DNA of 64,000 bases from Nostoc sp. KVJ3 (GTDB lineage Bacteria; Cyanobacteriota; Cyanobacteriia; Cyanobacteriales; Nostocaceae): contig NZ_WWFG01000001.1 in NCBI RefSeq assembly GCF_026127265.1, forward strand, positions 2,829,501 to 2,893,500. The letters are read 5' to 3'. The notes below the pieces were generated by a model. That model made no database searches. It saw only the letters and a program-made list of their open reading frames with translations, and was not told the DNA's origin. This document shows positions 35,755 through 42,914 of the stretch, piece by piece. The position numbers were made by a program, and so were the translations under genes. How positions within the stretch are numbered: position 1 is the first letter of the stretch; the number at the start of each line of letters is the position of its first letter.

Positions 35755-36684
35755 TTATAAAGGGAAAACGTCTAAAAATTCATTCCCGTTAATCACAGTT
35801 GTCCAGTGCTGATATTTACCAGGAGCATCTTTTTCGCGGGGATCTACTTTTACCAAAGGCATAAACTCATTATAATGTTCGTTGGAACTAGCTCCAACCA
35901 TACATCCAGCAGACCAGCCTTTCACTGGTTCATCAGGACGATCGCCATCTGGATTATCAGTTGTATGTTGATCTACATAAAAATTATTATTGGTATCAGG
36001 GACTCGTTGCTCACCACGCAACACTGTGATATCTCCGGTTTGTATTAGAGCTAATTGGTCTTTATGGTGGCCAACGCTCCATGCTTGGAACTGCCAGGCT
36101 TTAATATCTGCACAGCCTTTGTCATTCATTGGATGTTCCCAATAATATTCTCCAGGGTCACAAGTGGCTAACCAATTACCTACAAAGCTGGGGACTTGGT
36201 TTTTGATTACCAACACACAACGCCGATCGTTCCAGACAAAAGGTTGATTTCCATTCCATTGACCATTGCAATCTAAACCTCGGAAATAAACGATGTTAAT
36301 TTCCCCATTGTTACCATTTGTGCTGATATGTTGATTGTGTAAGCTCATCCACATGACAGTTCGGCTTGGCCAATCGCCATTGAGTTGGAATCCAGGTATT
36401 AAGTTAGTTGGCTCAGTATTTAGTAAACTGGCAGCAGTATGAGAACCAATTCCTGGCTCAGTAATATTTTGAAAGTGTTTATAAGTCGCCAACGCCCTAG
36501 CAGATTTTGCCCCCCACAGTCCATCAGGTGAATTCAATAGCCAGAAATCTTGTAGTCGAGACTGTAATTGTTGTGCCAAGTTTTTATTTGCAGCGATCGC
36601 TTCATCATCTGGGAGTTGAGTTATTGAGCCGTTAACTAAACCGTAGAGTAAGGAATGAGAACTTTCAGTAGATGTAACTGTCAT
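35755..36684 (-). CDS. Peptidoglycan-binding / L,D-transpeptidase-like protein
   Basis: A 309-residue protein. Residues about 25-90 look like a peptidoglycan-binding type 1 domain (LQSRLQDFWLLNSPDGLWGAKSARALATYK). The C-terminal part has a His/Asp-rich segment (YVDQHTTDNPDGD) followed by GWSAGCMVG, with S258 and C261. This resembles the SxGC motif of YkuD-type L,D-transpeptidases, although the rest is too diverged for certainty. No signal peptide is evident. Possibly a cell-wall cross-linking or lytic factor. It stands alone between repeats. Confidence 0.55.
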   Translation of the reverse strand: MTVTSTESSHSLLYGLVNGSITQLPDDEAIAANKNLAQQLQSRLQDFWLLNSPDGLWGAKSARALATYKHFQNITEPGIGSHTAASLLNTEPTNLIPGFQLNGDWPSRTVMWMSLHNQHISTNGNNGEINIVYFRGLDCNGQWNGNQPFVWNDRRCVLVIKNQVPSFVGNWLATCDPGEYYWEHPMNDKGCADIKAWQFQAWSVGHHKDQLALIQTGDITVLRGEQRVPDTNNNFYVDQHTTDNPDGDRPDEPVKGWSAGCMVGASSNEHYNEFMPLVKVDPREKDAPGKYQHWTTVINGNEFLDVFPL

Positions 36685-36812
36685 ATACCCTCTTGTTGAT
36701 TATCATTTTTGGTATAACCTATACTCCACGCAATTTGGTCTAAATTACGGTTTCTTTTTTGACTATGTCAGCGATGCGATCGCTTCTGTAATTCAACACC
36801 CACGTTTTAACT

Positions 36813-36860
36813 GTAGAGACGCGATATATCGCGTCTCTACATTCTTTTTTGGAGATGCCT
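36813..36860. repeat. Family B-related half element
   Basis: GTAGAGACGCGATATATCGCGTCTCTAC palindrome followed by ATTCTTTTTTGGAGATGCCT, matching the centre and right end of the family B elements. The left end is missing or diverged. Confidence 0.6.
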
Positions 36861-36902
36861 AATGGGCATCATTTACCGCAAATGATGCTTACTTGTTACT
36901 CG

Positions 36903-37298
36903 TTACGCTGTCTGTAGAGAAGCCGCTTTTGAGTCTGCGGTGGATTTTAGCCTGGTGATAGTGGCTTTACGAATGCGATCGCTTTTGCGTACTCCGCCTG
37001 TCATTTCGTATTCTCGGCTGTCTTTGCCATACTTTAACGCTACACCACTGACTAAGCGTTCTGAAGTTTCGCGGATAGTCTTTTCAAGAGTTTCTATTTC
37101 TGCTTTTGCCGAGTCAAGGGCGGTTAGCATCATATTATACTGGTCAATCTGGTTGCGGAGTTGCCCGGTTAACTGGGTTAAATAACTTAAACTGATAGAA
37201 TCACCAAAGTCAAGGCTGGAATTAATTGATTTAAACCCGATTACTTTTTGTTCAGTTTTTTCTAAAAGGGGAGAGCTTCTTTTTTTGCGTGGCATCAA
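36903..37298 (-). CDS. Hypothetical coiled-coil protein
   Basis: A 131-residue protein starting with MM and a basic run (PRKKRSS). Residues about 45-90 form a predicted helix/coiled coil (LTQLTGQLRNQIDQYNMMLTAL, ETLEKTIRETSERL), and the tail is basic (VRKSDRIRKATITRLKST). I do not recognise the family. The basic ends might bind nucleic acid, which is speculation. It ends beside repeat DNA and begins just upstream of the minisatellite region. Confidence 0.55.
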   Translation of the reverse strand: MMPRKKRSSPLLEKTEQKVIGFKSINSSLDFGDSISLSYLTQLTGQLRNQIDQYNMMLTALDSAKAEIETLEKTIRETSERLVSGVALKYGKDSREYEMTGGVRKSDRIRKATITRLKSTADSKAASLQTA

Positions 37299-38014
37299 TG
37301 TATACTTTTTACTAAACTTATCTTTCTAGAGTGTCTCAATGGGACAATATATTGGTTCAGTAAAACTTGCAAAAAAAGGTGTTTTTTGTAATAAGATTTG
37401 GCTACTGACTCGGTAATTACACGATGCTAGACAACAAATTGTTGAGAATAGACTTGTGTTCTGAACAAATGGATTTGTGTTCTGAACAAATAGACTTGTG
37501 TTCTGAACAAATAGACTTATGTTTTGAATGAATGGACTTGTGTTCTGAATGAATGGACTTGTGTTCTGAATGAATGGACTTGTGTTTTGAATGAATGGAC
37601 TTGTGTTCTGAATGAATGGACTTGTGTTCTGAATGAATGGACTTGTGTTCTGAATGAATGGACTTGTCCACTTGATTACTTATTAAACCCGAAGAAACCC
37701 ACTCCAAGAATAAGGCTACGGTGTACACACAAGTCTGAAACAGCTGATTAACCAAAGTTTTACCCCACCCTAACCCTCCCCTTATAAAGGCTACGGTGTA
37801 CACACAAGTCTTTGAGTCATTATTATTTTTCTCTCGCTGTATGAAACCACCCTGCTTTTTAAAGGGGGCTAGGGGGGATCGAGGTTTCAGGTTTTAAGTG
37901 CGTAAGTCCTGTTTTTACACATTTGGGATGCTCCCGTCTTCTTGTAGCAGCAATACAGCTAGTTTCTGAGCAGTTTGATTGCACACCGGAGAGATGAATA
38001 AGACTGAGAATATT
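37299..38014. other. Gene-free region with minisatellite and repeats
   Basis: Besides the 21-bp tandem array it holds two copies of GGCTACGGTGTACACACAAGTCT (about 37713-37735 and 37789-37811), CCTAACCCTCCCC and AAAGGGGGCTAGGGGGGATC tracts like family D interiors, and a family A end GTGCGTAAGTCCT. A 128-residue minus-strand frame crosses the array but is made of repeat DNA. Confidence 0.6.
37450..37667. repeat. 21-bp minisatellite, about 10 units
   Basis: Ten consecutive 21-bp units plus a partial one, consensus GGACTTGTGTTCTGAATGAAT. The first three units carry GAACAAAT and the rest GAATGAAT, so the array shows two sub-types. The period is a multiple of three, so frames stay open in both directions: on the minus strand it would encode a SIHSEHK heptad, on the plus strand NEWTCVL. 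Confidence 0.95.
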
Positions 38015-39409
38015 TTACCCACCAAATAAACGCCCCCAAAAACCCTTCTTCTCATTCTTATAAATATCTAAGTTCTCACGAAACAGAGTGCTACTAGGAT
38101 CGAGGCGAACAGCTATTTCCAATTCTGCGATCGCTTCTTCCAACTTCCCTTGAGCTTTCAGCGCAACCCCCAGGTTATTGTGAGCCATTGCAAAGTTTGG
38201 GTCGAGGCGCAGGGCTTGTTGATAGGCAGCGATCGCTTCTTCCAACTTCCCTTGTTCGTATAGCGCATTCCCCAGGTTATTGTGAGCGTTTACATAGTTT
38301 GGGTCGAGGCGCAGGGCTTGTTGGTAGGCGGCGATCGCTTCTTCCAACTTCCCTTGTTCGTATAGCGCTAACCCCAGGTTATAGTGAGCGATTGCAAAGT
38401 TTGGGTCGAGGCGCAGGGCTTGTTGGTAGGCAGCGATCGCTTCTTCCAACTTCCCTTGAGCTTTCAGCGCAACCCCCAGGTTATTGTGAGCGTTTACATA
38501 GTTTGGGTCGAGGCGCAGGGCTTGTTGGTAGGCGGCGATCGCTTCTTCCAACTTCCCTTGTTCGGACAGCGCTAACCCCAGGTTATTGTGAGCCATTGCA
38601 AAGTTTGGGTCGAGACGCAGGGCTTGTTGGTAGGCGGCGATCGCTTCTTCCAACTTCCCTTGTTCGTATAGCGCATTCCCCAGGTTATTGTGAGCCATTG
38701 CAAAGTTTGGGTCGAGGCGCAGGGCTTGTTGGTAGGCGGCGATCGCTTCTTCCAACTTTCCTTGATTGTGCAGCATAACCCCTAGTACATGATGAGCATA
38801 TACAGAGTTTGGGTCAAGGTTGAGGGCTGCTTTATATTTGACGGCTGCCTCCTCTAACTTTTTAGCTTCGCTCAAACGATCTGCTTCGTTGATCAGGCTT
38901 GTGACTTGATATTCAAGTTCTTGTGTTGTTTGTTTTGGGCGTGAGGAATTGGAGTTTTCAACTAATCGCACTGCCTCCCGAATTCCCTTAACAACTTCTA
39001 AGAATGCCTCATCTCGGTCATTCCAGCTTTTTATCGGTTTGCGATTACTAGGTAGTGGCGACAGTTTATCAATGGGGGGAATTTCCCAATCTGCGTAGCG
39101 TAGCAGCACTGGGATAACACAAGCCTTACCTGCTGCATTCTGCTCTAATGCTCGTGTAACTTCAACTGTCCAGTGATAATCAGAATCGATAAAATCAGGG
39201 CTGATGAGTAATAATATCAGCCCAGCCTGGTTTAAATGCTCATCTATTTCGCCTTTGATTTCTTGCCCAGGGATAATTTTGCGATCGTTCCAACTGTTAA
39301 TAATATTTTCCCGACGCAAAGACGCAAGTGCTGTATCTAACTGTCTTCGTAGTTCCTCATCCTCTTGGTGGTAAGAAATAAAAACTTCAATAGACTTCAT
39401 AGTGGGCAT
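38015..39409 (-). CDS. TIR-domain protein with C-terminal TPR repeats
   Basis: A 464-residue protein. An N-terminal TIR_2-like domain (about 5-150) reads IEVFISYHQEDEELRRQL, then LILLLISPDFIDSDYHWTVEVTRAL. E83 sits where NADase-type TIR domains have the catalytic Glu. After a linker come eight TPR units of 34 residues (about 175-455), six of which are almost identical (GKLEEAIAAYQQALRLDPN). TIR domains of this class signal or cleave NAD in bacterial defence and conflict systems. TPRs provide protein binding. It lies 30 bp downstream of another TIR gene, probably one operon. Confidence 0.88.
   Translation of the reverse strand: MPTMKSIEVFISYHQEDEELRRQLDTALASLRRENIINSWNDRKIIPGQEIKGEIDEHLNQAGLILLLISPDFIDSDYHWTVEVTRALEQNAAGKACVIPVLLRYADWEIPPIDKLSPLPSNRKPIKSWNDRDEAFLEVVKGIREAVRLVENSNSSRPKQTTQELEYQVTSLINEADRLSEAKKLEEAAVKYKAALNLDPNSVYAHHVLGVMLHNQGKLEEAIAAYQQALRLDPNFAMAHNNLGNALYEQGKLEEAIAAYQQALRLDPNFAMAHNNLGLALSEQGKLEEAIAAYQQALRLDPNYVNAHNNLGVALKAQGKLEEAIAAYQQALRLDPNFAIAHYNLGLALYEQGKLEEAIAAYQQALRLDPNYVNAHNNLGNALYEQGKLEEAIAAYQQALRLDPNFAMAHNNLGVALKAQGKLEEAIAELEIAVRLDPSSTLFRENLDIYKNEKKGFWGRLFGG
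38128..38770 (-). repeat. 102-bp coding tandem repeats (TPR units)
   Basis: The TPR part of the TIR-TPR gene is made of 102-bp units that are almost identical in DNA (GCGATCGCTTCTTCCAACTT...GGGTCGAGGCGCAGGGCTTG). Each carries a HIP1 octamer. Such similarity implies recent duplication or gene conversion. Confidence 0.9.
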
Positions 39410-39439
39410 AGAAATTGGCTTGCTGTTTTAAAAAGACAA

Positions 39440-40183
39440 CTACAAAAGCTTTTGCTCGATTTCCTCAAGCTGCTGATTTAATCTATCTTTTTCTGTTTGG
39501 GCTTCCTGAATTTGGACTTCTAGCCTCAGCTTTGTAGATACATCCGTTTCAATGGCGTATGCTTTACCCAGCAGTCCCAATCTTTTGCTTACGAGGTCAT
39601 ACTGTTGTTGCACTGAATCTCGTTCTTGCTCCCATCTCTGACGCTGGCGCTCAGTTAATCCCCCACTTATAGCAGAAGGGCTGGAAGTTACAGGTGTAAT
39701 ATTGTTAGAAGGAGTTGAGGAAGAAGTTTTTGATTTCGCAATTTCTTCAATAACTCTGCGAATCCCTTGAGCGATATTTAAAAAAGCCTCATCTTGGTCT
39801 TGCCAGGTTGTGACAGGTTTAGCATTTTTGGGGAGTGCTTGCAGTTTACCAAAAGGTGCGCCAGTCCAGTCTGATGGCTTAAGAATAATCGGAACTACAC
39901 GAGCTTCCCGCGTTTCATGTCGCTGCATTGCGCGTGTCATTTCTTTGTCGTAACAGTAATCTGAAGCCAGAAAGTTAGCACTCACCAGCAGCAGGATGAT
40001 ATCTGCAATGTTAAGATTATCATCGATCGCATCAGCCCATTCTGTACCAGCACTGATTTCGCGATCGTGCCAAGCTTCGATAACTTTCTGACGTTTCATC
40101 ATCTGCAAATGAGTTGCCAATTCGTCACGCAAGGCTTCATCTTTGTGGGAGTAGGAAAAAAAGACTTTAATTGCATTAGACAT
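39440..40183 (-). CDS. TIR-domain protein with C-terminal coiled coil
   Basis: A 247-residue protein. The TIR domain (about 5-145) reads IKVFFSYSHKDEALRDEL and ILLLVSANFLASDYCYDKEMTRAM, with candidate catalytic E81. After a Ser/Thr-rich linker, residues about 175-247 form a charged coiled coil (QRQRWEQERDSVQQQYDLVSKRL, EKDRLNQQLEEIEQKL). This resembles the small helical adaptor modules, called effector-associated domains, that cyanobacterial conflict systems use to pair proteins. The gene precedes the TIR-TPR gene by 30 bp. The two TIR domains are related but clearly diverged. Confidence 0.88.
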   Translation of the reverse strand: MSNAIKVFFSYSHKDEALRDELATHLQMMKRQKVIEAWHDREISAGTEWADAIDDNLNIADIILLLVSANFLASDYCYDKEMTRAMQRHETREARVVPIILKPSDWTGAPFGKLQALPKNAKPVTTWQDQDEAFLNIAQGIRRVIEEIAKSKTSSSTPSNNITPVTSSPSAISGGLTERQRQRWEQERDSVQQQYDLVSKRLGLLGKAYAIETDVSTKLRLEVQIQEAQTEKDRLNQQLEEIEQKLL

Positions 40184-40604
40184 TTTCTTGGTTCAATATC
40201 ATAACATTACTGTACACGAATATACAGTTGAACTTTGATGAGTTAGTAGTAAGCACTTCAGTGCTTGAAATTGAGCGATAAATCGCTCACTACAAACCTT
40301 GCAAAATTAATGCGATAGACTACTAGGTTAAAGCAAATAATTTGGCGATCGCTAAGTGCGTATGCAAAAATATTTATGTTATTACGAGCGTAATGAAATG
40401 TGGCGAACGCGAACAGCGTCTCTAAGAGTTGCATAAGTCCTTCGGACACGCTTTGCGAACGCAAGGTTTTGGGATTGCTTCATTCCGCTTTGCTCCATTC
40501 GCAATGACAAATGTATATTTAATTTTGCATTACTACTTATTTCTCAATTCTCAAAACAAATAAAGCGATCGCCAAGCAATATTTCTAGTTTAAGATTACA
40601 CGAG
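40184..40604. other. Intergenic region with dispersed repeats
   Basis: Contains an AGTAGTAAGCACTTCAGTGCTTGAAATTGAGCGATAAATCGCTCACTAC hairpin element (40247-40294) and a long TACGAGCGTAATGAAATG...CATTCCGCTTTGCTCCATTCGCAATGAC inverted-repeat element (40383-40507) holding internal GCGAACGCGAACAGCGTCTC blocks. A 68-residue minus-strand frame here is repeat DNA. Confidence 0.6.
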
Positions 40605-41501
40605 CTAAAATCTCGAATAGTGTTGCCATGCCAACTTTGCTGCACCCACTATCCCCGCAAAATTGCCTAACTCTGCTGGCAAAATTTCTAAACCCACTCG
40701 TGATAAAGGCTGGACTCGCTTCTCAATCTCTGCCTTCGCTGCTGGTAAGAAAAACTCAAAGCTGCCACTTATACCGCCACCAATGACGATCGCTTGCGGT
40801 GTCAGTACATAAATCAAACTCGTCAAACCAATTCCCAAATTCTTACCATATTCTTGCCAAAAAGTCAATGCTGTAGGATCTCCTTGTTGGGCAAGAAGAC
40901 CCAATTCGATGGGTTCCTTGAGAGTGCGGCGGCGAATGGCAGTAGCGGAGGTATGTTGTTCTAAAGAGCCTTGATTGCCACTATTACAAATTGGCCCATC
41001 TGGGTTGAGTGAAATTAAACCCAATTCTCCAGCAGCACCCTGATGACCAATAAATAGTTTGCCATCGAGGATAATTGCACCACCAACCCCAGTACCTAAA
41101 GTTAGCAGAATCAGATTTTGAAAGTGACGACCGGCTCCTAACCAAGCTTCTCCCAAAAGAGCGCAGTTGGCATCGTTAGCGATCGCAGTTGGTTTGTCAG
41201 TTTTGGCTTCTAACCAATCTGCTAAAGGCACATCGCGCCATCCAGGTAAGTTAATGGCGATTTTGGCGATGCGTCCGGCGGCATCGGACGGGCCAGGAGT
41301 GCCAACACCAATAGCAACAGTTTGATTATCTGGATCAATTTGCGCGATCGCATCTCCGATCGCAGCCAGTACAGCCTCTGGTGTTGTGGGTTGGGGAGCC
41401 GCCACAGTCAAGGATTGCACACAAGTACCATCGGCTGTAAACCGCCCCAGCTTAATCGCTGTTCCCCCCACATCAATACCAATTACTTGAGAACTTACCA
41501 C
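40605..41501 (-). CDS. ROK-family sugar kinase (glucokinase-like)
   Basis: A 298-residue ROK protein with phosphate-1 motif IGIDVGGTAIKLGRF, catalytic-region ANDANCALLGEAWLGAG, phosphate-2 LTLGTGVGGAII, and GGGISGSF near the C-terminus. There is no DNA-binding domain, so it is a kinase rather than a repressor; ATP-dependent glucose phosphorylation is the likely reaction. The usual zinc motif CxCGxxGCxE is reduced to CNSGNQGSLE, keeping only the first Cys. Followed upstream on the same strand by a small membrane protein gene 26 bp away. Confidence 0.88.
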   Translation of the reverse strand: MVSSQVIGIDVGGTAIKLGRFTADGTCVQSLTVAAPQPTTPEAVLAAIGDAIAQIDPDNQTVAIGVGTPGPSDAAGRIAKIAINLPGWRDVPLADWLEAKTDKPTAIANDANCALLGEAWLGAGRHFQNLILLTLGTGVGGAIILDGKLFIGHQGAAGELGLISLNPDGPICNSGNQGSLEQHTSATAIRRRTLKEPIELGLLAQQGDPTALTFWQEYGKNLGIGLTSLIYVLTPQAIVIGGGISGSFEFFLPAAKAEIEKRVQPLSRVGLEILPAELGNFAGIVGAAKLAWQHYSRF

Positions 41502-41526
41502 TGTGAACTACCCCAACCTTGAATTG

Positions 41527-41736
41527 TTAACCCCGTTCTGTTCGCGCATCTTCTCCCAAGGGCGAAAGACGCGCGGCTTTCAACTCCGATTTTTGTAAAT
41601 TAGCAAAAGTTGTAGCGCGGAAATTCGATTGCTCTTGCCAACCTGTAACTGGCGCACCTCTTAAAATGCCAGCAAGGGCAACAGAAAGGATAAACCCGCC
41701 AGTCGCGGCGGCAATTAACGTCAGGTTATCTTTCAT
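41527..41736 (-). CDS. Small hypothetical membrane protein
   Basis: A 69-residue protein with one N-terminal hydrophobic segment (LIAAATGGFILSVALAGIL) then a polar tail (QEQSNFRATTFANLQKSELKAARLSP). It lies between an ABC permease gene and the ROK kinase gene, all on the minus strand, and is likely cotranscribed. Family not recognised. Composition and position favour a real gene. Confidence 0.6.
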   Translation of the reverse strand: MKDNLTLIAAATGGFILSVALAGILRGAPVTGWQEQSNFRATTFANLQKSELKAARLSPLGEDARTERG

Positions 41737-41818
41737 ACAAATCTCTCCAGTTATTAATTACTCAGTTATTAGTTATCAATAATCAGCCCATTGACTGAGA
41801 ACTGTCCACTGTTGACTG

Positions 41819-42715
41819 CTATTTTCGGATTCTATTTTCTCTCCGTAACCGGGGATTGACAAATTCGTTTAACCCTTCACCAAGTAGTGATAACCCTACC
41901 ACCATGCAGGTCATAGTTAAACCAGGGAAAAGTGCAGTCCACCAAATGCCAGTAGGTAAAGCTTCTAGAGCTTGTTTTAAATCATGTCCCCATTCTGGCA
42001 CTTCTTCGGGAAGTCCTAGCCCCAAAAAGCCCAAACCGCCCAACACTAAAATTGCATCAGCCGCGTTGAGGGTGAAGAGGACGGGTACGCTTTGAATGAC
42101 GTTGAAAAATAGATAACGAGAAAGCACAACCCAAGTGGAAGCGCCCATTGCTTGAGCGGCTTCGATGAACACTTCTGTTTTGACGCTCACAGTATGGTTG
42201 CGAACAACGCGATAATATTGCGGGATGTAGGCAATGCTAATTGCGATCGCTGCATTTAATATCCCTCGCCCCACTACAAATGCCAGTGTCACAGACAGCA
42301 GTAGCCCCGGTAAAGTGTAGATGCTATCCATAATAAACAGCAAAACTTTATCCAGTTTCCCGCCGAGATAACCACTCAGCATCCCCAAAGGCACGCCGAT
42401 AATCATACTCAATGCTGTTGCCAAAATCACCACCAGCAAAGCAGCTTGAGCGCCGAACAATGTCCGGGAAAACACATCATAACCAAGGCGACTAGTCCCA
42501 AACCAATGTTTAGCTGAGGGTGGCTCGTGAATTGGATTAGAGAGAAAATCCTTTGGGTTTTGCAACCATCCCCAAGCCTGGAATAGGGGAGCGAAGAATG
42601 CTAGGAAGATGAAAAATAGGGTAATGGCTAACCCGATGAGCATCAGTCTTTGGGAAAGATTGGTACTTTTGCCAAATTGTAGAAATGTCTCTAGTCGCCG
42701 TTTTGTAATGGTCAT
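41819..42715 (-). CDS. ABC transporter permease (DppC/OppC type)
   Basis: A 298-residue inner-membrane permease with about six helices. The N-terminal OppC-like segment (NPIHEPPSAKHWFGTSRLGYDVFSRTLFG) and the EAA loop (EAAQAMGASTWVVLSRYLFFN) identify the oligopeptide/nickel transporter class, which works with a second permease, two ATPases and a binding protein. None of those genes is adjacent. In cyanobacteria the components are often scattered, so this need not be defective. The group II intron/CRISPR block begins about 100 bp upstream of its start. Confidence 0.9.
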   Translation of the reverse strand: MTITKRRLETFLQFGKSTNLSQRLMLIGLAITLFFIFLAFFAPLFQAWGWLQNPKDFLSNPIHEPPSAKHWFGTSRLGYDVFSRTLFGAQAALLVVILATALSMIIGVPLGMLSGYLGGKLDKVLLFIMDSIYTLPGLLLSVTLAFVVGRGILNAAIAISIAYIPQYYRVVRNHTVSVKTEVFIEAAQAMGASTWVVLSRYLFFNVIQSVPVLFTLNAADAILVLGGLGFLGLGLPEEVPEWGHDLKQALEALPTGIWWTALFPGLTMTCMVVGLSLLGEGLNEFVNPRLRRENRIRK

Positions 42716-42864
42716 GTGCGATCGCCTGGAGCAAAGCTTCTTGATACGCTGACCATTTTACACAAACCAGGAGTCAGAATTCAGAATTTGAAGGAAGCAT
42801 TAGAAAAAGCAAGTAGCCTGTTTAATGGGTAGGGCAGGGATATTGCTACCCCTTTCCCCCCGAC

Positions 42865-42900
42865 AAACCGGACAAGCAAGTTAACCAAGCATCCGGCTTT
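42865..42900 (-). ncRNA. Group II intron domain V
   Basis: On the minus strand AAAGCCGGATGCTTGG, TTAA loop region, then CTTGCTTGTCCGGTTT forms the 36-nt domain V hairpin with the AGC catalytic triad in AAAGCCGG. It lies 15 bases downstream of the maturase stop. Confidence 0.8.
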
Positions 42901-42914
42901 AGCAAATCCTAGAG

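Noticed and set aside
37417..37803. 128-residue minus-strand frame over the minisatellite
   Set aside because: Its start and body are repeat DNA; the frame is open only because the unit is 21 bp long.
38188..38778. 196-residue plus-strand frame inside the TIR-TPR gene
   Set aside because: It is the antisense shadow of the repeated TPR units.
40184..40604. Possible CRISPR-like array in the repeat-rich gap
   Set aside because: Repeats are inverted and not regularly spaced; no spacer pattern.
41819..42715. ABC permease as part of the group II intron/CRISPR element
   Set aside because: It is an ordinary OppC-type gene outside the intron boundaries and unrelated to mobile functions.
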